NCBI RefSeq assembly: GCF_900115165.1
Contig: NZ_FOVP01000009.1
Coordinates: forward strand, 1 to 64,000
Reading direction: 5' to 3'
DNA length: 64,000 bases
From: Roseovarius lutimaris
GTDB lineage: Bacteria; Pseudomonadota; Alphaproteobacteria; Rhodobacterales; Rhodobacteraceae
The notes below the pieces were generated by a model. The model had not been told where the DNA came from, ran no database searches, and saw nothing but the letters and a program-made list of their open reading frames with translations. Below are positions 52,762 to 61,211 of the stretch, piece after piece. Position numbers and translations under genes: made by a program. Positions within the stretch are counted from its first letter, which is position 1, and each line of letters begins with the position of its first letter.

Positions 52762-53438
52762 AACACCCCCTTTTGGCCCGCCGCGTGGGCATCTCGGATA
52801 AGGATCACAACAAGATAGAACGACAGGATCGCCGCAAAGAAACACCACACAGAGATGAATGCATAGGCATAAAACGCATAAGTCAGCGCAAGCGAGGCCG
52901 CAATCAGCCCGCCAAACACCTGTATCCTGCGATGCGAGGACAGGAAAAGCGCACCAACCACAAGCGCCGCATAAAACAGCCGCAGGACCGTGCGAGTGAT
53001 GATCCCGTCATAGATCAGCGTCGTCTTATAGTCGAGTGAGCGCTCAACCACCTCCATCTATAGCCAGTCCCGGATCAGAAAGGACGGCAGGAACACCGAA
53101 AGCCCGTAAACACAGCCAATCGCGGTCATGATACCGATCACCCGCTTGCGCGCAGGTTCTGGCTCCACCATCCAAACTGCGACCGGCACCCAGGTCAGCC
53201 AGAGCAGATGGGAAAAGAACAAAAACCCGCACGAGGCGATGCAGACCGCCGTGTCATTGCCGCCCTCCAGCCCGAGCCAGACCACGCCTTCGAGGGCCTG
53301 CTGCACCCCAAAGGCCAGCGGGAAAGCCGCAAAGCCAAGCCAGGCCGGGTTCACACGCCGCACCCGCGCAATCGTATATAGCCCCAGCGGCACAAGTGTG
53401 GCAGAAACCGTAAAACTGGCCGCCGCGGAAAAGCACAT
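52716..53438 (-). pseudogene. DUF6629-type membrane protein split by one TAG codon
   Basis: Read from the ATG at 53438 (after GGAGGTTAGG), the first part of 126 residues (MCFSAAASFTVSATLV and so on) ends ...LIRDWL at a TAG codon (53060-53058). The very next codon is ATG and the same frame continues for 113 residues (MEVVERSLDYKTTLIYDGIITR...). The two halves together have the layout of one six-to-seven-helix DUF6629-like protein, which starts MCFSA and has RxDWL near the middle. So a single nonsense mutation splits it. Reinitiation at the adjoining ATG might still give both halves. TAG is used as a normal stop elsewhere in this window, so recoding is unlikely. Confidence 0.75.
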
Positions 53439-53920
53439 CCTAACCTCCGAACCCCATGCGATGATGCAGGGGGCAAAGATCAAGTCTAGCCGCACCCATC
53501 TTGCGGGCATTGCGCTATGTCAAGGCGTGGCAGGTCAGATAGCTTTGACCTTTGCGGCCACTCTTTGACCCACGCTGTTCATCTTGCAGATGCAGCCAAT
53601 TTTGCGAAAGAACCCAACTCTGACTTCGCTTGTTGCACCAAGCCGGTTAACAGCCGCGTAGCGGCCCGGCCATCGTCAGCCCCTCCCTTGGGCTGGCGAT
53701 TTGGCTAATGCAGGCGCAACAATTGTTCTGGGAATGTATTTTGCCAGCATAAAGCGCTTTGTAATCTACGTCGGCTCACCATCCCAGGGGCTGACGTTGT
53801 CCTGACGTGACTAATATTCGCATTGTCCGCTCTGCCGACCTTCATGCGGATCGCGATGACGGTCGGGTTTGGGTCAGGTTTACCTGACAAACCCACGCGG
53901 CGTGATCACAAAAATGCGCG
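53439..53920. other. about 480 bases without a gene
   Basis: Lower GC than its neighbours. Small frames on both strands (for example plus 53517-53708 and minus 53705-53896) have no ribosome sites or recognisable sequence. It contains a stem-loop near 53672-53699 (CAGCCC/GGGCTG) and another at 53865-53894. It may be the scar of a deleted or transferred element. Confidence 0.5.
53865..53894. repeat. hairpin after the OmpA-like gene
   Basis: GGGTTT and GTCAGGT pair with ACCTGAC and AAACCC (outer and inner arms) with a two-base centre. On the minus strand it lies 27 bases after the OmpA-like stop. No U-run, so termination is uncertain. Confidence 0.5.
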
Positions 53921-54865
53921 TTACCTGGTATCCAGCAACACCGCTTCGACCCGGCGGTTCATATCGCGCGAGGTCGGATTGCGGTTGCTGGCGACAGGCG
54001 CGAGATAGCCAAGGCCCTCGGCCTCAAGCTGGGCGCGGGAAACGCCGTGGGTCTCGACAAGACGCTCAAGCACGGCGCGCGCGCGGGCGCGCGACAGGTC
54101 GATATTGGCGTCAAGTGCACCAACGCTGTCAGTATGCCCGACAAGTGCCACGCGCCGCGAAGGATCGGCATTCAGAAACTCGGCCAGCGCGACAAGGCTG
54201 GCAAAAGGCCCCTCGCCAAGCGCTGTCGCGCCCGTGCTGAAATCAAGATCGCGCATCACCGCATGCCCGCTCTCAAGCATTGCATTCACCAGCGCCGGCA
54301 CGGTCAGGGCCTCGCCCTTTTGACTTTGCCTGACAAACAGATCTGGTGTGGTTTGCATCGCCCCGGACCCATTCGCGACAATCTGGCTGATCTGGACATA
54401 GCCGGTCTCGCCAGAGCGGCTTACCAATACCGCGGCATGTTCAAGCCTGCCCCCGTCATCGCCCCGCCGTGCCGCCAGATAGCGGAAATCGAACAGATCG
54501 ACAAACATGTCGGGCGCCGAGAGGATCGGCGCGTTGAACCTGAAATCGAACCCGCCGCACTCTTGATCGCTGCACTCGAAAAGCACCTGCCAACCGGCAT
54601 CTTCAAGCTCTTGCCGCATGGGCATCAGAACCTGAAGCGTGGTCAGCCCCTGCCCGGTGACCCGCCAGGCCTGTTGTGTCACACGCCCCTCAAGGCGCTC
54701 TTGCGGCAGGCTGCCGTTTTCAAAAGGGCCTGTGGGCAGAAGAAAGGTATCGGCCTCTTGCACGACCTCGGCGCTCATCACCGCATTGCCCGGCAACGAC
54801 AGTTCCAACGCCCCGCCGACCTGCGGCAGAAACAGCGCCAGAGCAAGGGAAAGCCCCGCGCGCAT
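53921..54865 (-). CDS. OmpA-family C-terminal domain protein
   Basis: 314 residues from the ATG at 54865. A signal peptide (ending GGALE or nearby) leads to a 180-residue N-terminal domain without a clear name (two Cys near residues 98-103: ECSDQECGGFDFRF), then the OmpA peptidoglycan-binding domain (residues about 210-310: VALVGHTDSVGALDANIDLSRARA, ending NRNPTSRDMNRRVE). Probably tethers something to the cell wall in the periplasm. The N-domain resembles the DUF4892 type loosely. Its start overlaps the stop of the upstream GNAT-AhpD gene by one base (TGATG). Confidence 0.87.
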   Translation of the reverse strand: MRAGLSLALALFLPQVGGALELSLPGNAVMSAEVVQEADTFLLPTGPFENGSLPQERLEGRVTQQAWRVTGQGLTTLQVLMPMRQELEDAGWQVLFECSDQECGGFDFRFNAPILSAPDMFVDLFDFRYLAARRGDDGGRLEHAAVLVSRSGETGYVQISQIVANGSGAMQTTPDLFVRQSQKGEALTVPALVNAMLESGHAVMRDLDFSTGATALGEGPFASLVALAEFLNADPSRRVALVGHTDSVGALDANIDLSRARARAVLERLVETHGVSRAQLEAEGLGYLAPVASNRNPTSRDMNRRVEAVLLDTR

Positions 54866-56166
54866 CACCCCTCGCGGGCCTGTGCGTGGTATTCGGGATT
54901 CGGTTGCATGCCCGTGGCGCTTGCCACCCGGTTGGTCATGTTGAAAAACGCCGCCACATTGGCAATATCCCAGATATCACGCTCATCAAATCCCACGTCG
55001 CGCAGCGCGGTGCGGTCGGTCTCTTCAATCGTGGCGCTCGCGGTGGTGACCTTGGCCGCGAAATCAAGCATCGCCCGCTGGCGCGCATCAAGCGGGGCAA
55101 CCCGGTAATTCATCACCATCGCCTCGCCCAGCGCCGGATCACCCGACAACTGACGCACTGCCGCGCCATGGGCGACCTGACAATACCAGCAGCGATTGAT
55201 CGAGCTGACAACAACCGCGATCATCTCGCGCTCAAGCTTGCTTAGCCCGCTATCGGCCAGCATCAACTCGTTATAAAGCGCGGCAAAGGTATTGAGCTTC
55301 TCGATATCAAAGGCGTGCGCCTGAAGCACATTCGGGATCATGCCAAGCTTGTCCTGGCAAATGTCGAAATACTTCTGCGTCGCCTCGGGCAGCGGATCGA
55401 CCATCGGCAGGTCAAGCGCAGTGGTTTGTTCGGGTTTTGTCATCGCTTCGTCCTTTTGTCGGTAATGATACTGTCCCACAAGCGTGAACCCCATGGAAAC
55501 ATAGAGACCATTTGCACCCTGATTGGCCTGTGTGCAAACGACGGCAAGGTGGCTTGCGCCTGCGCCCGCCGCCCAATGCCCTGCCTGACGCATCATCAAC
55601 CGCCCCATCCCGGCGCGGCGGTGACGCGCATGTACTTCAAGCGCATGCACCATGGCGATATGGTCGTGAATGGCGACAAATCCAACCGCCGCCGAGCGGC
55701 TGTCATGGCGCCCGAAAAGCGCGGTTTTGGGAAAAGGCGCCCGCTCCATCACCGCAATACGGCCCGCACCGATACCGCCTTCGGCCCAGATATCGCGCAT
55801 GATTTCAAGCGGTTCCCAGATCGCAAAAGTCGACACAGGCGGCAGGGCGTCCTGTGACAATGCCGCGACCGGCGCCACATAGAGGTTGACCGGATCGACC
55901 ACGCCGTATCCCGCGCTCTCAAGCATGGCGTCAAGCGCGTCCTCGCCGTCGCGGATCATGAAAAGCGGCGCTTGTCCCAAGGCCCGCATCGCGGTTTCGG
56001 CGGCGGCCAGATCGTCAGGGCAAACAGGCGCCCGTGCTGTCGCAGCAGAGACCCGTTTGCCCCCGCCTTGCCCGTCGCGGATCACCCAGGGGCCAAGATC
56101 GGTCCTGGCGGCAGGCGGCCATGTGGCCTCGACCACATCGTAAAGGCTTTGCAGGTCCGGGGTCAT
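54865..56166 (-). CDS. GNAT acetyltransferase fused to AhpD-like peroxidase
   Basis: 433 residues. The first about 240 residues are a GNAT acetyltransferase with the acetyl-CoA site HARHRRAGMGRLMMRQAG. The last 190 are an AhpD-like (peroxidase-related) domain with CWYCQVAHG (catalytic CxxC). Inside, an ATG at 55443 (MTKPEQTTALDLP) follows AAAGGACGAAGCG at good spacing and matches where a separate AhpD-like gene would begin, so a shorter protein may also be made. The fusion could be recent, by loss of a stop. Starts four bases into the CinA-domain gene (ATGA). Confidence 0.85.
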   Translation of the reverse strand: MTPDLQSLYDVVEATWPPAARTDLGPWVIRDGQGGGKRVSAATARAPVCPDDLAAAETAMRALGQAPLFMIRDGEDALDAMLESAGYGVVDPVNLYVAPVAALSQDALPPVSTFAIWEPLEIMRDIWAEGGIGAGRIAVMERAPFPKTALFGRHDSRSAAVGFVAIHDHIAMVHALEVHARHRRAGMGRLMMRQAGHWAAGAGASHLAVVCTQANQGANGLYVSMGFTLVGQYHYRQKDEAMTKPEQTTALDLPMVDPLPEATQKYFDICQDKLGMIPNVLQAHAFDIEKLNTFAALYNELMLADSGLSKLEREMIAVVVSSINRCWYCQVAHGAAVRQLSGDPALGEAMVMNYRVAPLDARQRAMLDFAAKVTTASATIEETDRTALRDVGFDERDIWDIANVAAFFNMTNRVASATGMQPNPEYHAQAREG

Positions 56167-56885
56167 GCGGGAAATATCGCGGCAAGCTCGGCCATCGCCG
56201 CATCAATCCGCGCGCCATCCTGTCCCCGGATCACGATATTGGCACCATAACAGCCATCGCGCTGAAACGGATAGGAGCCGATCGAAAGATCGCCATAGCG
56301 CGCCGCCAATTCGCCAAGCGGCCCAGCGATATCGCCCTCGCCGCGATGAATCTCAAGGGTCTGCGACAAAACCGGCGCGCCCCCGGTCAAGGTTGGCAGG
56401 ATGCTGGCCAGCATTGCCTGAAAGATCGAAGGCACCCCGGCCATCACATGCACATTCTCGATGCTGAACCCCGGCGCGGCGCTGATCGGATTGTCGATCA
56501 GGGTTGCCCCGTCGGGAATACGCGCCATACGCAATCGTGCCGCGTTCAAGTCCTGACCCGAGCGCTCATAATGCGCGGCCAGGATCGCGCGGGCATCCTC
56601 GCGAATGCCGATCGGGCGGTCAAAGGCGCGCGCCACGTTCTCAGCCGTAATATCATCATGGGTCGGCCCGATCCCGCCCGAGGTAAAGACAGTGTCATAG
56701 CCGCCACTCAGCGCCTTTACGGCGGCGACAATCGCCTCCGGATCATCGCTGATCACGCGGACCTCCTGCAAATCGATCCCCGCCTTGCTCAACTCTGTGG
56801 CAAGGTAATGCATATTCGCATCGCGCGTGCGCCCCGAAAGTATCTCATCCCCGATCACAAGCATGGCGGCGGTTGGGTTGGGCAT
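56163..56885 (-). CDS. CinA N-domain / molybdopterin-binding-like protein
   Basis: 240 residues from the ATG at 56885, behind AAGGAGG. Contains the MoCF_biosynth domain: MLVIGDEILSGRTRDANMHYLATEL and VFTSGGIGPTHDDITAENVARAF. Only the N-terminal part of CinA is present; there is no C-terminal amidase (PncC) domain. Stand-alone versions act as ADP-ribose or FAD pyrophosphatase-like enzymes in some bacteria. First of a minus-strand run ending in the OmpA-like gene; divergent from sfsA with 49 bases between. Confidence 0.9.
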   Translation of the reverse strand: MPNPTAAMLVIGDEILSGRTRDANMHYLATELSKAGIDLQEVRVISDDPEAIVAAVKALSGGYDTVFTSGGIGPTHDDITAENVARAFDRPIGIREDARAILAAHYERSGQDLNAARLRMARIPDGATLIDNPISAAPGFSIENVHVMAGVPSIFQAMLASILPTLTGGAPVLSQTLEIHRGEGDIAGPLGELAARYGDLSIGSYPFQRDGCYGANIVIRGQDGARIDAAMAELAAIFPA

Positions 56886-56934
56886 GAAACGGGCCTCCTT
56901 GAACAGATCCATGACCCGGTATAGGCCTGCTGTC

Positions 56935-57672
56935 ATGCGCTTTCAAACCCCTCTTGTGCCTGCCGTGCTCATCCGTCGCTACAAACGCTTTCTCGCCGAT
57001 ATCCGGCTGGAGGACGGGCGCGAGGTTACCGCCCATTGCGCCAACCCCGGAAGCATGATGGGTCTGGCCGAGCCGGGCCTGAAAATATGGGTCGAGCCGA
57101 ATGACGACCCCAAGAAGAAACTGAAATTCGGATGGCGCCTGATCGAGCACGCCAACGGCCATTTCACCGGCGTCGATACCAGCCTGCCCAACCGCGCCCT
57201 GCGCGCCGCCCTTGAGATGGGCGAAATTTCTGAACTTGCCACCTATGGGACTGTCCGCCCGGAACAGAAGTACGCCACCAACAGCCGGATTGACTTCCTT
57301 TTGCAAAACCCCGGATTGCCCGATGCCTATGTCGAGGTGAAATCCGTCACCCTGTCGCGCACCACCGGTTTGGCCGAATTTCCCGATAGCGTAACCCTAC
57401 GCGGCACCAAACATCTGGGCAACCTCGCCGAAATGGCAGGCGCCGGTCACCGCGCCATCCTGTTCTACTTGATCCAACGCACCGATTGCACGCACATGAC
57501 ACTTGCGGCTGATATCGACCCCACCTACGCCGCCACCTTCGCCAGGGCAAAGGCCGCAGGCGTCGAGGTACTGGCCTATGACACCAGGATTTCCCCCGAG
57601 GCGGTCACCCTTGGCACACGTCTGCCTGTCACATACTCCGATCCCAGTCACGACCGATGCAGTGTCAATTGA
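56935..57672 (+). CDS. sfsA: SfsA-family nucleic-acid-binding/nuclease protein
   Basis: 245 residues from the ATG at 56935 (an open frame begins earlier, inside the divergent gene). Motifs: RRYKRFLADIRLEDGREVTAHCANPGSMMGL near the N-terminus (OB-like fold), PEQKYATNSRIDFLL and VEVKSVTLS (nuclease-like D, E, K residues). E. coli SfsA was named for sugar fermentation stimulation; its role is not settled. The last residues (DPSHDRCSVN) end in a TGA that is itself the first bases of a dispersed intergenic repeat. Confidence 0.93.
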   Translation: MRFQTPLVPAVLIRRYKRFLADIRLEDGREVTAHCANPGSMMGLAEPGLKIWVEPNDDPKKKLKFGWRLIEHANGHFTGVDTSLPNRALRAALEMGEISELATYGTVRPEQKYATNSRIDFLLQNPGLPDAYVEVKSVTLSRTTGLAEFPDSVTLRGTKHLGNLAEMAGAGHRAILFYLIQRTDCTHMTLAADIDPTYAATFARAKAAGVEVLAYDTRISPEAVTLGTRLPVTYSDPSHDRCSVN

Positions 57673-57724
57673 GTATTTTTGGAAAGATGAAAGTCCCTTC
57701 ACTTTCACCATTCCTCAAATACTC
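57671..57724. repeat. dispersed intergenic sequence, inverted pair forming a stem
   Basis: Arms of 24 bases (57671-57694 and 57701-57724) match at 20 of 24 positions when one is reversed, separated by CCCTTC. Each arm is a copy of the dispersed GAGTATTT...TGAAAGT sequence found elsewhere in the window. The left arm overlaps the sfsA stop codon. Confidence 0.7.
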
Positions 57725-57963
57725 ATCCCAGCTTTCCTCCTCACCAGGGCCGTTTTGAACGTCACGGTTCCACCACCCCTGAGGAAGGCGCAGCCTGACG
57801 AGGACCAAAGCGCGCGCGTCAGCGCGCCCCGCCCGATCAGGCCTTGAACCCGCCGATGCCACGACCAAAGGCACAAATCCCCGCACTTGCCGCAGGCTCT
57901 GGCACTTTCCTGCAATCCCGCCTAAATAGGGCATAACAGATCAGGACTGCACGAGGCATTGAC

Positions 57964-58776
57964 GTGAACAAACACAGGGGACGACTGACCCGCGAAGGCA
58001 TCCGCATCCATGAAGATTCGGATTTTGCCGGTATGCACAAGGCTGGCGAATTGGCCGCCCGTATTCTCGATGAGATCGCCGATCATGTCTTTGTCGGCCA
58101 AAGCACTGGCGCACTCGACAAGATGATCGAGGACAAGGTCAACGCGGCGGGCGCCAAATCGGCCACAATCGGCTACAAAGGCTATCGCCACGCCAGCTGT
58201 ATCAGCGTCAATCACGTGGTCTGTCACGGTATTCCTGGCGATAAGCTTCTGAAAGACGGCGATATCCTGAATGTCGATGTCACGGTGATCGTGGATGGCT
58301 GGTTTGGCGACACAAGCCGGATGTATGTCGCGGGCAAGCTCAGCCGCAAGGCAGAGCGGCTTATCCAGATCACCCATGATTCCCTGATGAAAGGGATCGA
58401 GGCGGTCAAGCCCGGCAAAACCTTTGGCGATATCGGCCACGCCATTCAATCCTTTGTCGAGGCCCACCGCATGTCTGTCGTGCGCGATTTCTGCGGCCAC
58501 GGTCTCGGTCGGGTCTTTCACTCCCCGCCCAACGTGCTGCATTACGGGCGTCCGGGCACCGGTCCGGTTCTGGAAGAGGGCATGTTTTTCACCATCGAAC
58601 CGATGGTCAATCTGGGCCGCCCGGAAACCAAGGTTCTGGCCGACGACTGGACGGCGGTGACACGCGACAAATCACTCTCGGCACAGTTCGAGCACTCGAT
58701 TGGTGTGACTGCGAATGGCGCCGAGATTTTCACCCTTTCGCCTGCGGGCCGGTTTTACCCCACCTGGACCGCATGA
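57964..58776 (+). CDS. map: methionine aminopeptidase, type I
   Basis: 270 residues with a GTG start at 57964. Removes the initiator methionine from nascent proteins. Metal ligands of the family are visible: Asp in NVDVTVIVDG and Asp in FGDTSRMY, His in CGHGLG, Glu in FTIEPMVN and Glu in FEHSIGVT; the substrate-binding His is in SVNHVVCHGIP. Usual length for type Ia. Precedes a convergent oxidase gene with two bases between stops. Confidence 0.96.
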   Translation: MNKHRGRLTREGIRIHEDSDFAGMHKAGELAARILDEIADHVFVGQSTGALDKMIEDKVNAAGAKSATIGYKGYRHASCISVNHVVCHGIPGDKLLKDGDILNVDVTVIVDGWFGDTSRMYVAGKLSRKAERLIQITHDSLMKGIEAVKPGKTFGDIGHAIQSFVEAHRMSVVRDFCGHGLGRVFHSPPNVLHYGRPGTGPVLEEGMFFTIEPMVNLGRPETKVLADDWTAVTRDKSLSAQFEHSIGVTANGAEIFTLSPAGRFYPTWTA

Positions 58777-58778
58777 TC

Positions 58779-60197
58779 TCAATCAGCGCGCAGAACCGCC
58801 CCGGGGTTCATGATCCCCTTGGGATCAAGCGCCGCCTTGATCGTCCGCATTGCAGATAGTTTAGCCGGATCGCCATAGCGCTCAAGATCCTCGACCTTGA
58901 GCCGCCCGATGCCATGCTCGGCCGAGACCGACCCGCCCATCTCATGCACAAGATCATGAACCTTCCGCTTGATCAGGTCACGCTCGCCCGGATGATCGGC
59001 GCGGGTTTTTCCGGGCATCGGAAAGACGTTGTAATGCAGGTTGCCATCGCCAAGGTGGCCAAAACAGTTGATCCTGAACGCCCCCAGGGCGGCGATCACC
59101 TCTTGGCCTTTTTCGATAAAGTCGGGGATCACGCTCATCGGCAGGGAAATATCATGCGAACTTACCGATCCAACACGTCGGTTGGCCTCGGGGATTTGTT
59201 CGCGCACCTCCCAAAAGGCGTGCCGCTGTGCTTCTGATTGGGCGATCATGCCGTCGCTGACCAACTCCGCCTCCATTGCTTCAACAAACAGCGTCTCTAA
59301 CGCACCCGCCGGGTCAAGCCCGCGCGCGAGGCCGACCTCGATCAACACGAACCATTCTGGATGCCCCTCAAACGGCTGGCGAATATCGGGCAATTCCTGC
59401 GCCAGAAACTCAAATCCCTGCCGGTGCATCAATTCAAACGCACTCACGCCTTCGCCCATATGATCGCGCGCCATTGCCAAAAGATCTAGCGCCGCGCGCG
59501 GATCGCGCACCACCATAACCGCCGTGCCCTCACCCGCCGGTCGCGGATAAAGCTTGAGAGCGGCGGCGGTGATCACCCCAAGCGTGCCCTCGGACCCGAT
59601 CAAAAGGTGCTGCAGATCATAGCCGGTGTTGTCCTTGCGCAACCGCTTTAACCCATGCCAGATTTGCCCGTCCGGCAAAACCGCCTCAAGCCCAAGACAC
59701 AAATCGCGCGCATTGCCATAGCGCAGCACATTCACCCCGCCCGCATTGGTCGCCAGATTGCCACCGATCCGGGCGCTGCCCTTGGCGGCAATGCTCAGCG
59801 GGAAAAGCCGGTCGGCCCTGGCCGCCGCCGCGTGAATGTCCTGAAGGATCGCGCCGGCCTCGACCACCATGACGTTTTCTTCGGGATAAATCCCGCGCAG
59901 CGCGCGCATCCGCTCAAGGCTCAGGATCACCGGCAGCGGGCCCTCGGGGCTGATCTGCCCGCCGACAAGGCCAGTGCCGCCACCGTAAGGCACAAGCGGC
60001 ACGCAGGCCTCGGACGCGGCGCGCACGACCTTGGCCACATCCGCCGTGCAATCAGGCGCCACAATGACGCCCGCGCGCCCCTGCCAACGCCCACGCGGCT
60101 CTTCAAGATAGGCCGGGCTGGCCTCGCGAAAGGCAGCAACCGGCAACTCTGCACGCAGGTGCTCAACAAAGGCGGGGGTGGCGGAATTCAATGTCAT
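58779..60197 (-). CDS. FAD-linked oxidase (GlcD/D-lactate dehydrogenase-like)
   Basis: 472 residues. PCMH-type FAD-binding N-domain (VPYGGGTGLVGGQISPEGPL; ITNAG-like RIGGNLATNAGGVNVLRYGNARDL) and the FAD-oxidase C domain with NCFGHLGDGNLHYNVFPMPG, then VSAEHGIGRLKVEDLERYG. Oxidises a 2-hydroxy acid (glycolate, D-lactate or D-2-hydroxyglutarate) and passes electrons to an acceptor; the substrate cannot be fixed from sequence. No glcE/glcF genes are next to it. Confidence 0.93.
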   Translation of the reverse strand: MTLNSATPAFVEHLRAELPVAAFREASPAYLEEPRGRWQGRAGVIVAPDCTADVAKVVRAASEACVPLVPYGGGTGLVGGQISPEGPLPVILSLERMRALRGIYPEENVMVVEAGAILQDIHAAAARADRLFPLSIAAKGSARIGGNLATNAGGVNVLRYGNARDLCLGLEAVLPDGQIWHGLKRLRKDNTGYDLQHLLIGSEGTLGVITAAALKLYPRPAGEGTAVMVVRDPRAALDLLAMARDHMGEGVSAFELMHRQGFEFLAQELPDIRQPFEGHPEWFVLIEVGLARGLDPAGALETLFVEAMEAELVSDGMIAQSEAQRHAFWEVREQIPEANRRVGSVSSHDISLPMSVIPDFIEKGQEVIAALGAFRINCFGHLGDGNLHYNVFPMPGKTRADHPGERDLIKRKVHDLVHEMGGSVSAEHGIGRLKVEDLERYGDPAKLSAMRTIKAALDPKGIMNPGAVLRAD

Positions 60198-60234
60198 GCG
60201 ACCTACCTATCACGCAGGTCTTGGCATTCCAGCC

Positions 60235-60264
60235 TTTTCATCTTTCCGAAAATACTCAAATTCC
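60235..60264. repeat. dispersed intergenic sequence, copy near the MBL-fold gene
   Basis: TTTTCATCTTTCCGAAAATACTCAAA (core 60239-60260), 3' of the metallo-beta-lactamase-fold gene. Reverse complement matches GAGTATTTTCGGAAAGATGAA, the left arm at 57671. Confidence 0.6.
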
Positions 60265-60287
60265 GACATCCGCCCCGACCACATCGC

Positions 60288-61103
60288 TCATTCTCCGTCG
60301 CGCAGATAGGCGGGGCGCAACACCACGATGGTCGGTCTCTCGGGCAGGCTGCGCAAAGACAGCTCTATTTCGCTGGTTCCGGGGATAGATATCGCGAAAT
60401 CATTTTCCATCCCCGCCAGAAACCGCCCCAAGGTGACATCGCCGAACCAGTGCATCGGGATGACCACGCTTGCCTTGACCCGGCGCAACACGCGCATCAT
60501 GCTCTCGATGTCCATGGTAAACCCGCCATCGACCGGCGCCATCACCACGTCCATGCGGCCAAGGGCGGCATATTGATCGTCCGAGGGCTCGTGATGCAGA
60601 TGCCCCAGATGGGCGATGCAAAGCCCCTCGGCCTCGAACACGAAAATCGAATTTCCGCTAGGCTCGACGCCGCCATTGTAGGACCGGATATCGGTCGAGA
60701 CATTGCGCACCACCATCGCCCCAAGATCAAGATGGTGCTCGACCCCTTCGCCATATGGCCCCCATCCCGGCAAGACATGCGGAATGATCGGATCGGGGCT
60801 TGCGGTCCAATGGGTCTCATGGGCGTGGTTCATCGTCACCACATCAGGGATGAAATCGACATTGCCGATAAAGCCGGTGAAATCCGTCACCGCCGCAAGA
60901 TCGCCCGCCTGTACAAGAAAGGAGGCATGCGCGATATAACGCAGGCGCACGGTATAATCGGGCAAGGGATCACTAAACCCGGCTTTGTGGATGTAGGTGC
61001 CCCCCGGAACGTCGCTCGCAAGGGCGATGCAATGGCTGGGTCGGCGCTCCTGCGCGTTGGTCTGTGTGGCCAGAAGCAGAGCCAAAAGGACAAGTCGGAT
61101 CAT
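60288..61103 (-). CDS. exported metallo-beta-lactamase-fold protein (UlaG-like)
   Basis: 271 residues from the ATG at 61103, spaced 7 bases from GGAGGA; an ATG at 61109 abuts the ribosome site and is less likely. A signal peptide (ending TNAQ) exports it. The fold has RYIAHASFLVQAG, the metal motif as NHAHETHWT, AHLGHLHHEP and IPMHWFGD. The usual HxHxDH has Thr in place of Asp, so the metal centre is altered. The UlaG group includes hydrolases of lactones and other substrates; a periplasmic member of this type has no clear role. Confidence 0.87.
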   Translation of the reverse strand: MIRLVLLALLLATQTNAQERRPSHCIALASDVPGGTYIHKAGFSDPLPDYTVRLRYIAHASFLVQAGDLAAVTDFTGFIGNVDFIPDVVTMNHAHETHWTASPDPIIPHVLPGWGPYGEGVEHHLDLGAMVVRNVSTDIRSYNGGVEPSGNSIFVFEAEGLCIAHLGHLHHEPSDDQYAALGRMDVVMAPVDGGFTMDIESMMRVLRRVKASVVIPMHWFGDVTLGRFLAGMENDFAISIPGTSEIELSLRSLPERPTIVVLRPAYLRDGE

Positions 61104-61211
61104 CGGCATTCCTCCTTCATCTGAAAGAGAATAGCACGATTTGCCCCTTCGTCAGCCCTTACAGGCTGTCTCAGTCTGGCGCGGCGCGCAGGTCAGGGAC
61201 ATGACAAGCCC

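Noticed and set aside
52716..53438. TAG recoding (for example pyrrolysine or suppressor tRNA) to explain in-frame TAG codons
   Set aside because: Several intact genes here end in TAG (the YceI-like, MFS and DadA-like genes), and the MttB homologue has no in-frame TAG, so TAG is an ordinary stop.
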